Below are positions 11,648-20,566 of a stretch of DNA of 64,000 nucleotides, piece by piece (within the stretch, counting starts at the first letter, position 1; every line of letters begins with the position of its first letter). The stretch covers positions 1,165,628-1,229,627 of the forward strand of contig NZ_MNAH01000001.1 in NCBI RefSeq assembly GCF_001976065.1. The letters run 5' to 3'. The notes below the pieces were generated by a model, which made no database searches, was not told where the DNA came from, and saw nothing but the letters and a program-made list of their open reading frames with translations. The position numbers were made by a program, and so were the translations under genes. Source of the stretch: Pseudomonas putida. GTDB taxonomy: Bacteria > Pseudomonadota > Gammaproteobacteria > Pseudomonadales > Pseudomonadaceae.

Positions 11648-12454
11648 ATGGAAATGCCGTCAAAACAACAAGCCATCGCCAGCAACCGCGATGCCTGGAA
11701 TGATTCCGCCCGTCACCACAAGGAGACCGCGCAATGGCAGGCGCTATTGAACGCGGTGACTCAGGCCGACTTTTCCTGCCTGGATGAAACCCTCATCGGT
11801 GTATTGAACCCAGTCGGTATCGACGGCAAGGACGTGGTGCAGCTGGGTTGTAACAACGGCCGGGAAAGCCTGTCGCTGTTTGCCCTGGGGGCTCGCCATG
11901 TAGTGGGGGTAGACCAGTCCGTGGCCTTTCTCGAACAGGCGCGGGAACTGGCATCACGTTCGCCCCATTTGCCTGAGTTCATCGAGGCCGACATTCACCA
12001 CCTGCCACAATCACTGCAGGGGCGATTCGATGTGGCCCTGGTCACCATCGGCGTGTTGAACTGGATGCCCGACATCGGCGAATTCTTTCGCCATGCGGCG
12101 CAAACACTCAAGCCCGGTGGCGCGCTGGTGCTTTACGAAACCCACCCGTTCCTGGAAATGCTAGACCCCCAAGCCCCCGATCCCTACCGCCTGGCCAGCT
12201 CGTACTTTCGCCACGAACCTTTTGTCCAGAACCAACCGATTGTCTACGAAGGCAAAGTCGAGCAACAGGCCGCGCCGTCCTACTGGTTCGTCCACACCCT
12301 GGGCGCGATCTTCAGCGGCGCCCTAGAAGCGGGGCTGCAGATCAGCCATTTCAGGGAGTACCCGCATTCCAACCGCGAAGAGCTTTATGACCGCTACGAG
12401 GCGCAGGAGGCGCAGGTGCCGATGTGTTTTAGCTGGGTGGGGGTGAAACGGTGA
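11648..12454 (+). CDS. Class I SAM-dependent methyltransferase
   Basis: A 268-residue cytosolic methyltransferase. Motif I is VVQLGCNNGRESL (about residue 57), followed by the acidic ribose-binding motif HVVGVDQS and the post-II segment FDVALVTIGVLNWMPD. Motif III is TLKPGGALVLYETHPF. The C-terminal part (YWFVHTLGAIFSGALEAGL, MCFSWVGVKR) is like small-molecule methyltransferases of the UbiE/Methyltransf_11 type. The ATG at 11648 has a GGAG at good spacing, although the frame is open upstream. The substrate is unknown and the neighbours give no hint. Confidence 0.75.
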   Translation: MEMPSKQQAIASNRDAWNDSARHHKETAQWQALLNAVTQADFSCLDETLIGVLNPVGIDGKDVVQLGCNNGRESLSLFALGARHVVGVDQSVAFLEQARELASRSPHLPEFIEADIHHLPQSLQGRFDVALVTIGVLNWMPDIGEFFRHAAQTLKPGGALVLYETHPFLEMLDPQAPDPYRLASSYFRHEPFVQNQPIVYEGKVEQQAAPSYWFVHTLGAIFSGALEAGLQISHFREYPHSNREELYDRYEAQEAQVPMCFSWVGVKR

Positions 12455-12566
12455 AACGGGGCTATTGATTACTCAGTGTAATAAGTGAAATTCAATTCGG
12501 GGGCTCTATCGCTTTCTGCTCCAGTAATAAGATGGCTCCATCAAACCATCCCTACTGGAGAATCGC

Positions 12567-13397
12567 GTGAAAAAAACCATTATTGCCGCCCTGCTAACTG
12601 CTGCCGCTAACTATGCCAACGCCGGCACGGTATTGGTTGTACTGTCGGATCAGGCGCAACTGGACCTGAAAGACGGCAAGGTCATGCAAACAGGTTTCTT
12701 CCTGAACGAACTAATGCAACCGGTGCAGACTTTCATCGCGGCGAGTCAAACCGTCATATTTGCCACCCCTAGCGGCAAGGCGCCCACCGCGGACCAGAAA
12801 TCCAATGATGTGAGCTTCTGGGGCAACGATGAAAATGCCCGTCAGGAAAGTCTCGCGCTGCTGGACACGCTAAAGCTGACCTCGAAGAGCGGCTCGCCGG
12901 CAATTAGCTTCGCGCAGGTTCAGAAAGTCGGCTACGACAAGTTCGATGCCGTCTTCGTGCCGGGCGGCCATATCCCGATGCAGGATCTGCTGAAGGACAA
13001 GCAACTGGGCCAACTGCTGACCAACTTCCATGAAAAAGGCAAAGTCACCGGCTTCACCTGCCATGGCACCATAGCCATGTTGTCGACGATCCCGGACGCG
13101 CACGGTTTTGTCTCCGCGCTGGAATCGGGCAAACAGCCGGCAGCGCCAGCCAACTGGATTTACAAGGGCTATAAAGTCACCGCCTTCACCGACGCGGAAG
13201 AGGAGCAGGCCAAAGGTTTCCTCGGCGGCGGCCATATGAAACTGTTCCCGCAGGACGGCCTGACGGCAGCCGGTGCTCACTTCTCCGAAGCCAAGCCATG
13301 GAGCGAGAATGTCATTGAAGACCGCGAAGTCATTTCCGGCCAGAATCCACAGTCGGCAAAGGCAGTCGCCGTGGCCATGCTGGCAAAAATGAAGTAA
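12567..13397 (+). CDS. Exported DJ-1/PfpI-family protein
   Basis: A 276-residue DJ-1/PfpI-fold protein with an N-terminal signal peptide (IIAALLTAAANYANAG), so it acts in the periplasm. It starts at a GTG with a GGAG six bases upstream. The fold signatures are FDAVFVPGGHIPMQDL and the nucleophile elbow GFTCHGTIAML, where the Cys is the candidate catalytic residue. The end GQNPQSAKAVAVAMLAKMK is like the cytosolic relative encoded at 26356-27033. Family members are glyoxalase III-like, chaperone-like or amidase-like. A periplasmic version is less common. It is followed by a strong terminator, so it is probably monocistronic. Confidence 0.8.
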   Translation: MKKTIIAALLTAAANYANAGTVLVVLSDQAQLDLKDGKVMQTGFFLNELMQPVQTFIAASQTVIFATPSGKAPTADQKSNDVSFWGNDENARQESLALLDTLKLTSKSGSPAISFAQVQKVGYDKFDAVFVPGGHIPMQDLLKDKQLGQLLTNFHEKGKVTGFTCHGTIAMLSTIPDAHGFVSALESGKQPAAPANWIYKGYKVTAFTDAEEEQAKGFLGGGHMKLFPQDGLTAAGAHFSEAKPWSENVIEDREVISGQNPQSAKAVAVAMLAKMK

Positions 13398-13421
13398 GCC
13401 TGGGCGGCGCGGCCGACGCGT

Positions 13422-13445
13422 AAAGCCCCGATTTCACGGGGCTTT
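13422..13445 (+). terminator. Rho-independent terminator after the exported DJ-1 gene
   Basis: A 9-bp perfect stem AAAGCCCCG / CGGGGCTTT with a 6-base loop, ending in CTTT, lies 25 bp after the stop codon. Confidence 0.75.
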
Positions 13446-13642
13446 GCGAACCCAGCCTTATTGCAAGATCAGCAGCTACACCGTCAATGCGCAGTTCTGC
13501 CTTGACCCAACTCGACCTGAACCGCCACATCCCCTCCGTATCATCCGTGAATGTGGGCAAACATGATGCGCGGCATCGATCCGTTGTGGCTTCACCGCTT
13601 GGTCTAGTCCCGGCACGCTGACGTTAAGCCTCACGGGCAAGA

Positions 13643-14593
13643 TCATTTCGATTCCTCACCCAAGGTGCCGGTGTAGTGAGCCAGGCGCTTCTCCACGTCG
13701 GCTTTCGTCTGCAACCCAAGCTCCATCAGTTGTTTGATACGGGCCTGCGCTGCCGGGCGTTTTACCGAGCCGATGAAACCATCCCATTCGGCAGCGATGG
13801 CTTCGTTCGGTGGCAGGCTGGCAGCATTGACCAGGCGCTTTATGTCAGCAATTGACTGCTTGTCGAATCGCGCGATACGCCGGGCCATGGTGTCGACGAA
13901 CTTGTCGAGTTCGGCATCGGGCAGCGCGCGGTTGACGTAGCCATAGCGTTCGGCGAGTTCGCCATTGATGTCGTTGCCGGTGAGCAGCACTTCCAGTGCG
14001 CGCCCACGGCCGATCAGCCGTGGTAGACGCGCCATCGGACCGCCTCCGGGCACGAGAGCGGCACCGATTTCCCATTGCGAGAGGATGGCTTTCTCGCGGC
14101 TGGCAAAGCGCATGTCGCTGGCCAAGGCCAGTTCGCTACCGACACCGGTGGCACGGCCGCGAATCGACACGATCGACACCACCGGTGCTTTGCTCAACCG
14201 CACCAGCATGTCGGGCAACGGCGGCAATCCGGTGGGGCCGTTGGGAAGGCTGGTGGTGTCAGTCAGCGGGGGAACGAAGTCATAGTGGGTGAGGAAGAAA
14301 TCCGGCACGTCACTGTCGAACACCACGACCACCAGTTTCGGATCGGATTCGATGGCAGTAACCACCTCGTTCAGCTGCGGCATGGTTTCGGGACCGTAGA
14401 TGTTGTACGGCGGGTTGTGGAAGGTGACCCGCCAGTACTGAGGTGTGACACGTGTGAGCTTGATTTCCTGTTTGACCGCGCTGGTAGGTGAGGCTTTATC
14501 GGTTGTTGAGGGGGAAGTCTCGCCAGCAAGCGCCGCGCCTGTCGTCGCCAGACTGGCGAAAATCAGTGCAGCCGATAGCAACTGAAGTCTCAT
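13643..14593 (-). CDS. Exported enoyl-CoA hydratase/isomerase (crotonase) family protein
   Basis: A 316-residue protein with a signal peptide (LQLLSAALIFASLATTGAAL) and then a crotonase domain (about 45-300). Typical landmarks are WRVTFHNPPYNIYGP, the oxyanion-hole region VVSIVSIRGRATGVGSELAL, DMRFASREKAILSQWEIGAALVPGGG and the helical segment RLIGRGRALEVLLTGNDING-AERYGYVNR. Crotonases normally act on cytosolic acyl-CoA, so export is unusual. The usual catalytic Glu of hydratases is not obvious: the second active-site region reads EIGAALVPGGG. The true substrate is unlikely to be a CoA ester. The protein is transcribed away from the LysR gene. Confidence 0.78.
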   Translation of the reverse strand: MRLQLLSAALIFASLATTGAALAGETSPSTTDKASPTSAVKQEIKLTRVTPQYWRVTFHNPPYNIYGPETMPQLNEVVTAIESDPKLVVVVFDSDVPDFFLTHYDFVPPLTDTTSLPNGPTGLPPLPDMLVRLSKAPVVSIVSIRGRATGVGSELALASDMRFASREKAILSQWEIGAALVPGGGPMARLPRLIGRGRALEVLLTGNDINGELAERYGYVNRALPDAELDKFVDTMARRIARFDKQSIADIKRLVNAASLPPNEAIAAEWDGFIGSVKRPAAQARIKQLMELGLQTKADVEKRLAHYTGTLGEESK

Positions 14594-15102
14594 AGGAGTG
14601 TCTCCAGAGAAATGCCTGAGGGCATGCGAATTCCCGTTGAGCTACAGATGGCCTGCCAATTGATCGGGTCGAGAAAAATCACGCCCGTTGCTCCGTTCCG
14701 TCGCGGGTCAACACATGAGCATGGGTTTCGTGCGCATGACCGGAATGCGGCCCGACACGGTCGGCAGTAGCGGCTGAAGTTGGCAGGTGGCTCGATAGAC
14801 CCGGGAACACCGAGTCCAGGGGGGCGAAACATGTCGCCTTACGCCGGCAGCGCCGAATGCTCAAGCGTAGCAGCGAATAATCGGCTCGCAAGGCGCCCAT
14901 TCGGATGAGATCACCGATCGCACAATCGGCCACCCAATGGCCAATCAGCAGGCGATGAAACTTGATTCGATACCGCCTGGGATTCTGTGGCACTACATCC
15001 TTTTCAGGGGTAATAATTTGTCATCCCGGGGCAGCAGCAAAAAAACTCTTTCGGGCTTCATGTCCCGCTACAACGCAAGTTTTCATTGGAGTAAAGCCAC
15101 CC
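14594..15102. other. Intergenic region without a supported gene
   Basis: About 510 bp between the crotonase-like gene and the LysR gene. Only short frames without family resemblance or good ribosome sites are seen. The 3' half is AT-richer (TAATAATTTGTC) and probably contains the LysR promoter. Confidence 0.5.
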
Positions 15103-16011
15103 ATGGAAGCCAACCGATTCGGCGACATCGCTGCGTTTGTCTGCGCTGTAAAGGTTGGAAGTTTTACCTGCGCGGCCGCCTCACTTGGTCTGACCCGATC
15201 GGCTGTAGGTAAAAGTATCGTTCGTCTTGAAGGTCGGATGGGAGCTCGGCTTCTGAATCGCACGACGCGCAAACTGAGCCTGACTGACGAGGGCTACGTC
15301 GCCTATGAGCGCTGGAAGCAAATTCTCGAGGATCTTGATGAAGTGGATGCAACCATGGCCTTGCGTCGTGGACGGCCAACCGGCACGTTTAAACTCACAG
15401 CGCCCCTTTCCTTTGGTCAGCGCCATATCCTGCCGATTCTGGATGCTTATCTGAAGCAATGGCCTGAACTTCGTGCGGACGTTTGGTTTACCGATCGCTT
15501 TGTCGATCTGGTCGAAGAGGGTGTCGACATAGCCATTCGCATTGGCACGCCAAATGACGATTCACAACTATTAACCAGAACCGTGGGTTGGCAGCAGTTC
15601 GCAACGTGTGCCTCGCCCTCATATCTGGCCCGTTGCGGTGTTCCACAAATGCCTGCGGATCTGGTCGGGCATGACACCATCGCTTTCATCAGTGGCCAGG
15701 CCAGTGTCTGGCGTTACCAGACACCCACCGGCCTTTATTTCCATGAACGACCAGGGCGGCTGAACATAGACAGTTCTGAAGCCATGCGCGAAGCGGCGTT
15801 GACGGGTATTGGCCTGATCCACTTGCCGACGTATATCACCGGTAATGACTTGCGCGACGGAACGCTGGTGGAAGTGCTCAAACCTTATCGCGCATCGCCC
15901 GACCCCATCCGGGTTGTCTATGCGAGCAAGCGTCAGTTGTCACCGCGCGTCCGCGCGTTTATCGATCTGTTGGTTGAGCGCTGGGAATCAGGTTTGCCGT
16001 GGGAAACCTGA
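15103..16011 (+). CDS. LysR-family transcriptional regulator
   Basis: A 302-residue regulator with an N-terminal winged helix-turn-helix (FGDIAAFVCAVKVGSFTCAA, LGLTRSAVGKSIVRLEGRMG, LLNRTTRKLSLTDEG) and a LysR substrate-binding domain (about 90-295). The chosen ATG follows GGAG and gives the standard family N-terminus. A longer upstream reading frame exists but adds 47 non-homologous residues. It precedes the luciferase-like monooxygenase gene in the same orientation with a 106-bp gap, so it may regulate that gene. Type CrgA/DsdC-like (LysR subfamily with 'DLVEEGVDIAIRIG'). Confidence 0.85.
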   Translation: MEANRFGDIAAFVCAVKVGSFTCAAASLGLTRSAVGKSIVRLEGRMGARLLNRTTRKLSLTDEGYVAYERWKQILEDLDEVDATMALRRGRPTGTFKLTAPLSFGQRHILPILDAYLKQWPELRADVWFTDRFVDLVEEGVDIAIRIGTPNDDSQLLTRTVGWQQFATCASPSYLARCGVPQMPADLVGHDTIAFISGQASVWRYQTPTGLYFHERPGRLNIDSSEAMREAALTGIGLIHLPTYITGNDLRDGTLVEVLKPYRASPDPIRVVYASKRQLSPRVRAFIDLLVERWESGLPWET

Positions 16012-16117
16012 AAATATTGGGGACTCACTGGACCGTGTGAGGGTCTGTTGGTGGTGTTTATCCGAGGTCAGGATTCAATAAAGATGTCAGTCATCGTCAC
16101 TTACCGAGACTGCCATT

Positions 16118-17140
16118 ATGACAATCGCCACCCAACGCTCACTGCAAGTGCAACTTGGCGCCTTACCGACCGCCGATCCTTCGCTTGAGCGTCACCCTGG
16201 TTTTCAACGCCTGTTCCGACCACAGGCGCTGACGGTTGGGCTGATTTTGCCCCTCGAAACCCACGCCGGCCGAGCGGCACCGACCATGCATGGTCACGTG
16301 GAAATGGCGCAACGCGCCGAGGCGCTTGGTTTTGGCGCGCTATGGATGCGTGACATTCCTTTCTACGACCCGGATTACAACGATGTGGCGCACATCTTTG
16401 AGCCCCTGGTCTACATCGGCTTCCTCGCCGCAGCTACACGCAGCATCGTCCTGGGAACCACCGGTATCGTGCTGCCTACCCACGAGCCTATGTATCTGGC
16501 CAAGCAAGCGACGTCCCTGGATCAGTTGAGCGAAGGGCGGCTGGTGTTGGGGTTGTCTTCGGGCGATCGATACAGCGATTACCCGATGCTAGGTATCGAT
16601 TATGAAACCCGTGGTGATCGCTACCGTGATGCCTTCTCGGTGTTTCGCACCCTGATTGAACAGGACTTTCCGCGCTTTCGCTCCGAGCGATTCGGTGGTT
16701 CATCCGGAAACCTCGACCTGGTGCCGAAAGCGCCGTATGGACGCGTCCCTTCTATCGCTGTCGGCCAGGCGCAGCAGAGCATCGAGTGGTTGGCTGAACA
16801 CCTTGATGGCTATCTGGCCGGCGTGCAAAGCCCCGAGCGGCTGGCATCGTTGGGCGAGAGCTGGCACGCCAAAGTGCGTAACATTGAAGGGCGAAACGCT
16901 TTCAAACCGTTAGGCCTAGGCGGATATCTGGACCTCAGCGACTACCCGGACCAGCCATTCCAGCGCATCCAGGGAGGCTTCCGGGCGGGGCGTAACGGCC
17001 TGCGCAATTACCTGGAGCAAGCACAAGCTGCCGGTATTTCGCATATAGCGCTCAACCCCAAGGTCAGCCGTCAACCCTACGGCGAGATTCTTGACGAGCT
17101 CGCTGAGCACATCTTGCCGTTATTCCCGTCGCATGTTTGA
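16118..17140 (+). CDS. Luciferase-like monooxygenase (LLM-class flavin oxidoreductase)
   Basis: A 340-residue FMN- or F420-type (beta/alpha)8 oxidoreductase. Landmarks are LTVGLILPLETHAGR, VEMAQRAEALGFGALWMRD, RSIVLGTTGIVLPTHEP, the flavin-binding QATSLDQLSEGRLVLGLSSGD (split across positions 125-145) and a C-terminal LGLGGYLDLSDYP segment. It uses reduced flavin and oxygen on an unknown substrate. Length is normal for the family. The ribosome site is weak. The LysR gene immediately upstream is its probable regulator. Confidence 0.82.
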   Translation: MTIATQRSLQVQLGALPTADPSLERHPGFQRLFRPQALTVGLILPLETHAGRAAPTMHGHVEMAQRAEALGFGALWMRDIPFYDPDYNDVAHIFEPLVYIGFLAAATRSIVLGTTGIVLPTHEPMYLAKQATSLDQLSEGRLVLGLSSGDRYSDYPMLGIDYETRGDRYRDAFSVFRTLIEQDFPRFRSERFGGSSGNLDLVPKAPYGRVPSIAVGQAQQSIEWLAEHLDGYLAGVQSPERLASLGESWHAKVRNIEGRNAFKPLGLGGYLDLSDYPDQPFQRIQGGFRAGRNGLRNYLEQAQAAGISHIALNPKVSRQPYGEILDELAEHILPLFPSHV

Positions 17141-17304
17141 GGTTTAGCCGACCCTCCCATGATCGATACCTGTCATCGCTTTTGGCGGGTCAGCGACTGT
17201 CCCCTCGCGTCGTCCTGGCGCCGATGGGCATGCGCATCAGGTATCAGACACGAGTGGACACTCACTTGTAGGATAACGAGACAACCGCCGTCTGCCAGTC
17301 GACG

Positions 17305-18039
17305 TTAGAAGAAATCAATTTCGTAGCCGAATCGTGATGCTGCATTGACGATGTGCTGCCCCATGATCTGGCGTGCCGCCGCCGCATTCCGGTCGGTCAA
17401 CGCCTGCACCAGGTCTTCGTGCTCACCGCGTGCTGCATGCGGAATATTACTGAACACAGGGCCTCGTCGCGCAAAGTTCATGGTGATCAGTGCCCGCATT
17501 GGCTCGAGCACTGTGCGAATCATTGTCTCGAGATAGTCATTGCCAGACGCAGCGGCCACGGCCCGATGGAAGTCGAGGTCTGCGTTCACAGTGTCCAGCG
17601 TCGGTTCGCCTACATATTGCATTCGCAGGACCGCAGCCTGGATTGTTTTCAGCTTGTGGGGCGTCATGTGCGACGCCGCAAGCGCGGCAGCCTGGCTTTC
17701 CAGTACGGCCCGCACTTCGAACATGTTGCGGATCGTATTGTCCCCGTCCAGCAACGGCGCGTGCTCGCGCTGGGGTGAGGCTTGCGGTGATGGGGTCGTG
17801 GCCGAGACGAACACGCCAACGCCCTGGCGTGACTGGATCAGTCCCTGCGCTCGAAGCGTCGCGATCCCTTCGCGCACGACGTTCCTGCTGACGCCGAAGT
17901 TTTGCGCGAGAAACTGCTCCGTTGGCAAGCGGTCTCCGGGACGCAATCGGCCAGACGCAATCTCATCACTCAACGAACGAGCGATGTGTTCAGCCAGATG
18001 AGGTCGCCGCGCCACGGGTTGCACATTCATTTCGCTCAT
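17305..18039 (-). CDS. GntR-family regulator, FadR/FCD type
   Basis: A 244-residue repressor-type regulator. The N-terminal winged helix is SLSDEIASGRLRPGDRLPTE, FGVSRNVVREGIATLRAQGL and SRQGVGVFV. The C-terminal FCD all-helical ligand domain has MFEVRAVLESQAAALAA, DLDFHRAVAAASGN and GEHEDLVQAL. These contain the Asp/His metal ligands typical of the family. An AGGAAG ribosome site precedes the ATG. It is divergent from the mandelate racemase-family gene with a 262-bp intergenic region containing the palindrome at 18165-18178, so it most likely regulates that catabolic pair. Confidence 0.88.
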   Translation of the reverse strand: MSEMNVQPVARRPHLAEHIARSLSDEIASGRLRPGDRLPTEQFLAQNFGVSRNVVREGIATLRAQGLIQSRQGVGVFVSATTPSPQASPQREHAPLLDGDNTIRNMFEVRAVLESQAAALAASHMTPHKLKTIQAAVLRMQYVGEPTLDTVNADLDFHRAVAAASGNDYLETMIRTVLEPMRALITMNFARRGPVFSNIPHAARGEHEDLVQALTDRNAAAARQIMGQHIVNAASRFGYEIDFF

Positions 18040-18164
18040 TCTTTTTCTTCCTTTCGCTTGTCTTCTTAATCTACATCAGAAGACTTGTTCTCGACAGTTA
18101 AAACTGCGTTTCACTTTCGTCATAAAAAATAAAAGCTAATAAAAACAATAGGTTGAATGGCATT

Positions 18165-18178
18165 TAGACCAAGGTCTA
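18165..18178. promoter_or_regulatory. Palindrome TAGACC-AA-GGTCTA, candidate GntR operator
   Basis: A perfect 6+6 inverted repeat in the divergent promoter region between the GntR gene and the enolase-superfamily gene, set in AT-rich DNA. FCD-type GntR regulators bind short palindromes of this size, and the GGTC/GACC half-site recurs in known operators. The regulator-to-site link is inference. Confidence 0.5.
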
Positions 18179-18301
18179 GCGGAAAGCAGCAGTTGTTCAG
18201 TTGAAGGACAACAGAACGTCATGTACGTTGTCCTCAAACCGGCACGGGCGAAATTCCAGAATCGCCGCGCCACCCATGCAACCTGCTTGAGGCGAAGTCC
18301 T

Positions 18302-19408
18302 ATGAAAATTGCCAGCATCGAAACCATTCCGCTTCGGATTCCCTTCACTACGGGTGGTCCGTCGGCCGGTGGGGTTTGGGGCCCGAAAGACCTGCAAATG
18401 GTCGATTCCCTGTTGGTTAAAGTCACCACGGACGAGGGTATCGTCGGCTGGGGCGAAACCTTCGGCTTCACCGCGATACCCGCGGTGAAAGTCGTGATCG
18501 ACACGATCCTCGCGCCTGAGCTGATTGGCAGTGATGTGACGCGGCGCGAAAAACTGCAGGGGGATCTGCAGAAGAAGTTTCACGTCTTCGGTCGCAGTGG
18601 CGCGTTCATCTATGGCCTGTCGGCAATTGACATCGCGTTGTGGGATATCGCCGGCAAAGCGGCTGGTAAACCGATCTACCAGTTGCTGGGTGGCAGCGAG
18701 GCCACGTCGTTGGCGGCCTATGCAAGCTTGATCCGCTATGCCGACTCTGAACTGATTCGGGTCAATGTTCAGCGTGCGGTCAACAGCGGTTTCCGTCATC
18801 TCAAGTTGCATGAGGTGAATGCAGATGTCATTCGCGCTGCATGCGAAGCCGCCGGCCCCGGTGTGGAAATCACCCTGGACGTCAACGCCCCGTGGTCGGT
18901 TCGCGAAGCGCTCGATATGACCGAGAAGCTGCGTCCTTTGAATCTGCGCTGGATCGAAGAGCCGGTGTGGCCGCCGGAAGACTATGCGGGTCTGGCGAGG
19001 GTGCGCCAACACGGCGGCATCCCGGTTGCAGCCGGTGAGAACGCTTCGACGCTGATGGACTTCCAGCATCTGCTTGAAGCCGGCGCGGTCGATTTCGTCC
19101 AGCCTAGCCCGGCCAAGATGGGCGGCATTACCGAACTGCAAAAAGTCTATGCGCTGGCCAATGCCCATGGCGTCACCGTGATGGTCCACGCCTTTTATGA
19201 CGGCCCGGGCCTATTGGCCGCCGTGCATGGCAGTGCTGCTCTCGGCGGCGCGAAGTCCTTGGTCGAATGGCGCTACTTCGATCTCGAAGCGCAGCTCTAT
19301 GGCGACGCCATCATTCCGCGTAACGGCCGCATCGACGTACCGCAAGGACCGGGGCTCGGAATCGAGCCGGACCAGGACGTCATTCGAGACTACCGCTTCA
19401 AACCTTAA
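18302..19408 (+). CDS. Mandelate racemase/muconate lactonizing enzyme family protein (sugar-acid dehydratase-like)
   Basis: A 368-residue enolase-superfamily enzyme. The N-terminal capping domain (1-125) has SLLVKVTTDEGIVGWGE. The barrel has metal-ligand positions Asp in EITLDVNAPW, Glu in RWIEEPVWP and Glu in PVAAGENAS, and a candidate general-base His in VMVHAFYDGPG. The usual KxK is KLH in HLKLHEVNAD, and the Asp partner of the His dyad is replaced in FVQPSPAKMGGITEL. Reaction class is therefore uncertain: a dehydratase or racemase of a hydroxy-acid is likely. The ATG choice follows the canonical start MKIASIETIPLRIP. It forms an operon with the AEC transporter. Confidence 0.82.
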   Translation: MKIASIETIPLRIPFTTGGPSAGGVWGPKDLQMVDSLLVKVTTDEGIVGWGETFGFTAIPAVKVVIDTILAPELIGSDVTRREKLQGDLQKKFHVFGRSGAFIYGLSAIDIALWDIAGKAAGKPIYQLLGGSEATSLAAYASLIRYADSELIRVNVQRAVNSGFRHLKLHEVNADVIRAACEAAGPGVEITLDVNAPWSVREALDMTEKLRPLNLRWIEEPVWPPEDYAGLARVRQHGGIPVAAGENASTLMDFQHLLEAGAVDFVQPSPAKMGGITELQKVYALANAHGVTVMVHAFYDGPGLLAAVHGSAALGGAKSLVEWRYFDLEAQLYGDAIIPRNGRIDVPQGPGLGIEPDQDVIRDYRFKP

Positions 19409-19512
19409 CCGCAACGGCCGCCTGGCCATTGCCGCGTTGATCGAGGCCGCCGTATCGGCCTCGATCAGCCACGACGACATTCTTGATAAAAATAAATACG
19501 AGGATTGAGCAC

Positions 19513-20454
19513 ATGTTAGACAGAATCGTAGGACCCATTTTGCCCGTCGCCTTTGTAATCGCGCTTGGCTACATCGCTGGCAAGCGCGGACGGCTTACCC
19601 ATTCGGACAGCCTGCTGATCAGCCGGCTGGTACTCGGCTGGATCTTCCCGGCACTGCTGTTTGTCGGGATGGCGAGCACACCCCGTGAACAGCTCTTCGA
19701 CTTCAAATTCGTCGCGGCTACCTTTATCGGCATCATGGGCATGTACACGATAGCGCTCGCGATCGGCTGGTTCACCACGCGTAATCTCAAGGTCGCAACG
19801 CTCAAGGGCTTCGTCAACGGTTACCCGGACGCGGCGTTCATGGGCATCCCGATCCTCGCAACGATGTACGGCGCCGGCAGTATTTATTCAGTACTGGTGC
19901 TGAACCTGGTCGCGAGCCTGGTGATGATCCCCCTGACAACCATGTTGCTCACCATTGCCGATGGAAAGGGCAGTGGCACCCAGGCGTTCGTGTCGAGCCT
20001 GTCGGGAGCGGTCCGCCGTCCGCTGATGTGGGCACCGGCCCTTGGCATTCTGATTTCGCTGCTGCAGGTCAAGCTGCCGCCGATTGCTGCGGAGTCGCTC
20101 AATCTTCTCGGCAAGGCAACGCCTGGCGTCTCCCTGCTGTGCCTGGGACTGATCATGTCGTCCGAGAAACTGAAAATGTCGGGTGAGGTGTGGGGCAACC
20201 TTGGGCTCAAGCTGCTCGTGCATCCGGTGTTGATGTTCGCCGCCACTGTGGTACTGGGCACTCATGGGCTTTACGCTCAACAGATGATCCTGCTTTGCGC
20301 GCTTCCGTCGGCGACTATTCCGGCGATGTTCGCAAACCAGACCGGTGCCTATCAGAGTGAAGCCGCGACCTCCATCCTGGTCAGTACGGTGCTGTCGATC
20401 GTGACGTTCTCTTTCGCGATCTACCTGATTGATGGAGGGCTTGCCGCAGCCTGA
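19513..20454 (+). CDS. AEC-family transporter (auxin efflux carrier fold)
   Basis: A 313-residue inner-membrane permease with about ten hydrophobic segments in two halves, typical of the AEC family (MdcF/YfdV-like), which often moves malonate or other organic acids. Features are PVAFVIALGYIAGKRG, SRLVLGWIFPALLFVGMA, GFVNGYPDAAFMGIPIL and ATIPAMFANQTGAYQSEA. The ATG at 19513 has GAGG upstream; a TTG-initiated 10-residue extension is possible but less likely. It lies about 100 bp after the enolase-superfamily gene and probably carries that enzyme's substrate or product. Confidence 0.85.
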   Translation: MLDRIVGPILPVAFVIALGYIAGKRGRLTHSDSLLISRLVLGWIFPALLFVGMASTPREQLFDFKFVAATFIGIMGMYTIALAIGWFTTRNLKVATLKGFVNGYPDAAFMGIPILATMYGAGSIYSVLVLNLVASLVMIPLTTMLLTIADGKGSGTQAFVSSLSGAVRRPLMWAPALGILISLLQVKLPPIAAESLNLLGKATPGVSLLCLGLIMSSEKLKMSGEVWGNLGLKLLVHPVLMFAATVVLGTHGLYAQQMILLCALPSATIPAMFANQTGAYQSEAATSILVSTVLSIVTFSFAIYLIDGGLAAA

Positions 20455-20566
20455 CTGCTGATCGCTTCCAGGGTAGGGCGGTGCCCGCGCAGGGCCGCAA
20501 TCGGCAACGGACAAAAACCATTGCGGACCGCTATCCTTGGCCCATGCTCATCGAACGGGTTCTCCC

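Noticed and set aside
14985..15010. TGGCACTACATCC as a sigma-54 promoter for the LysR gene
   Set aside because: The -24 element is fine but the -12 GC is missing at the required spacing.
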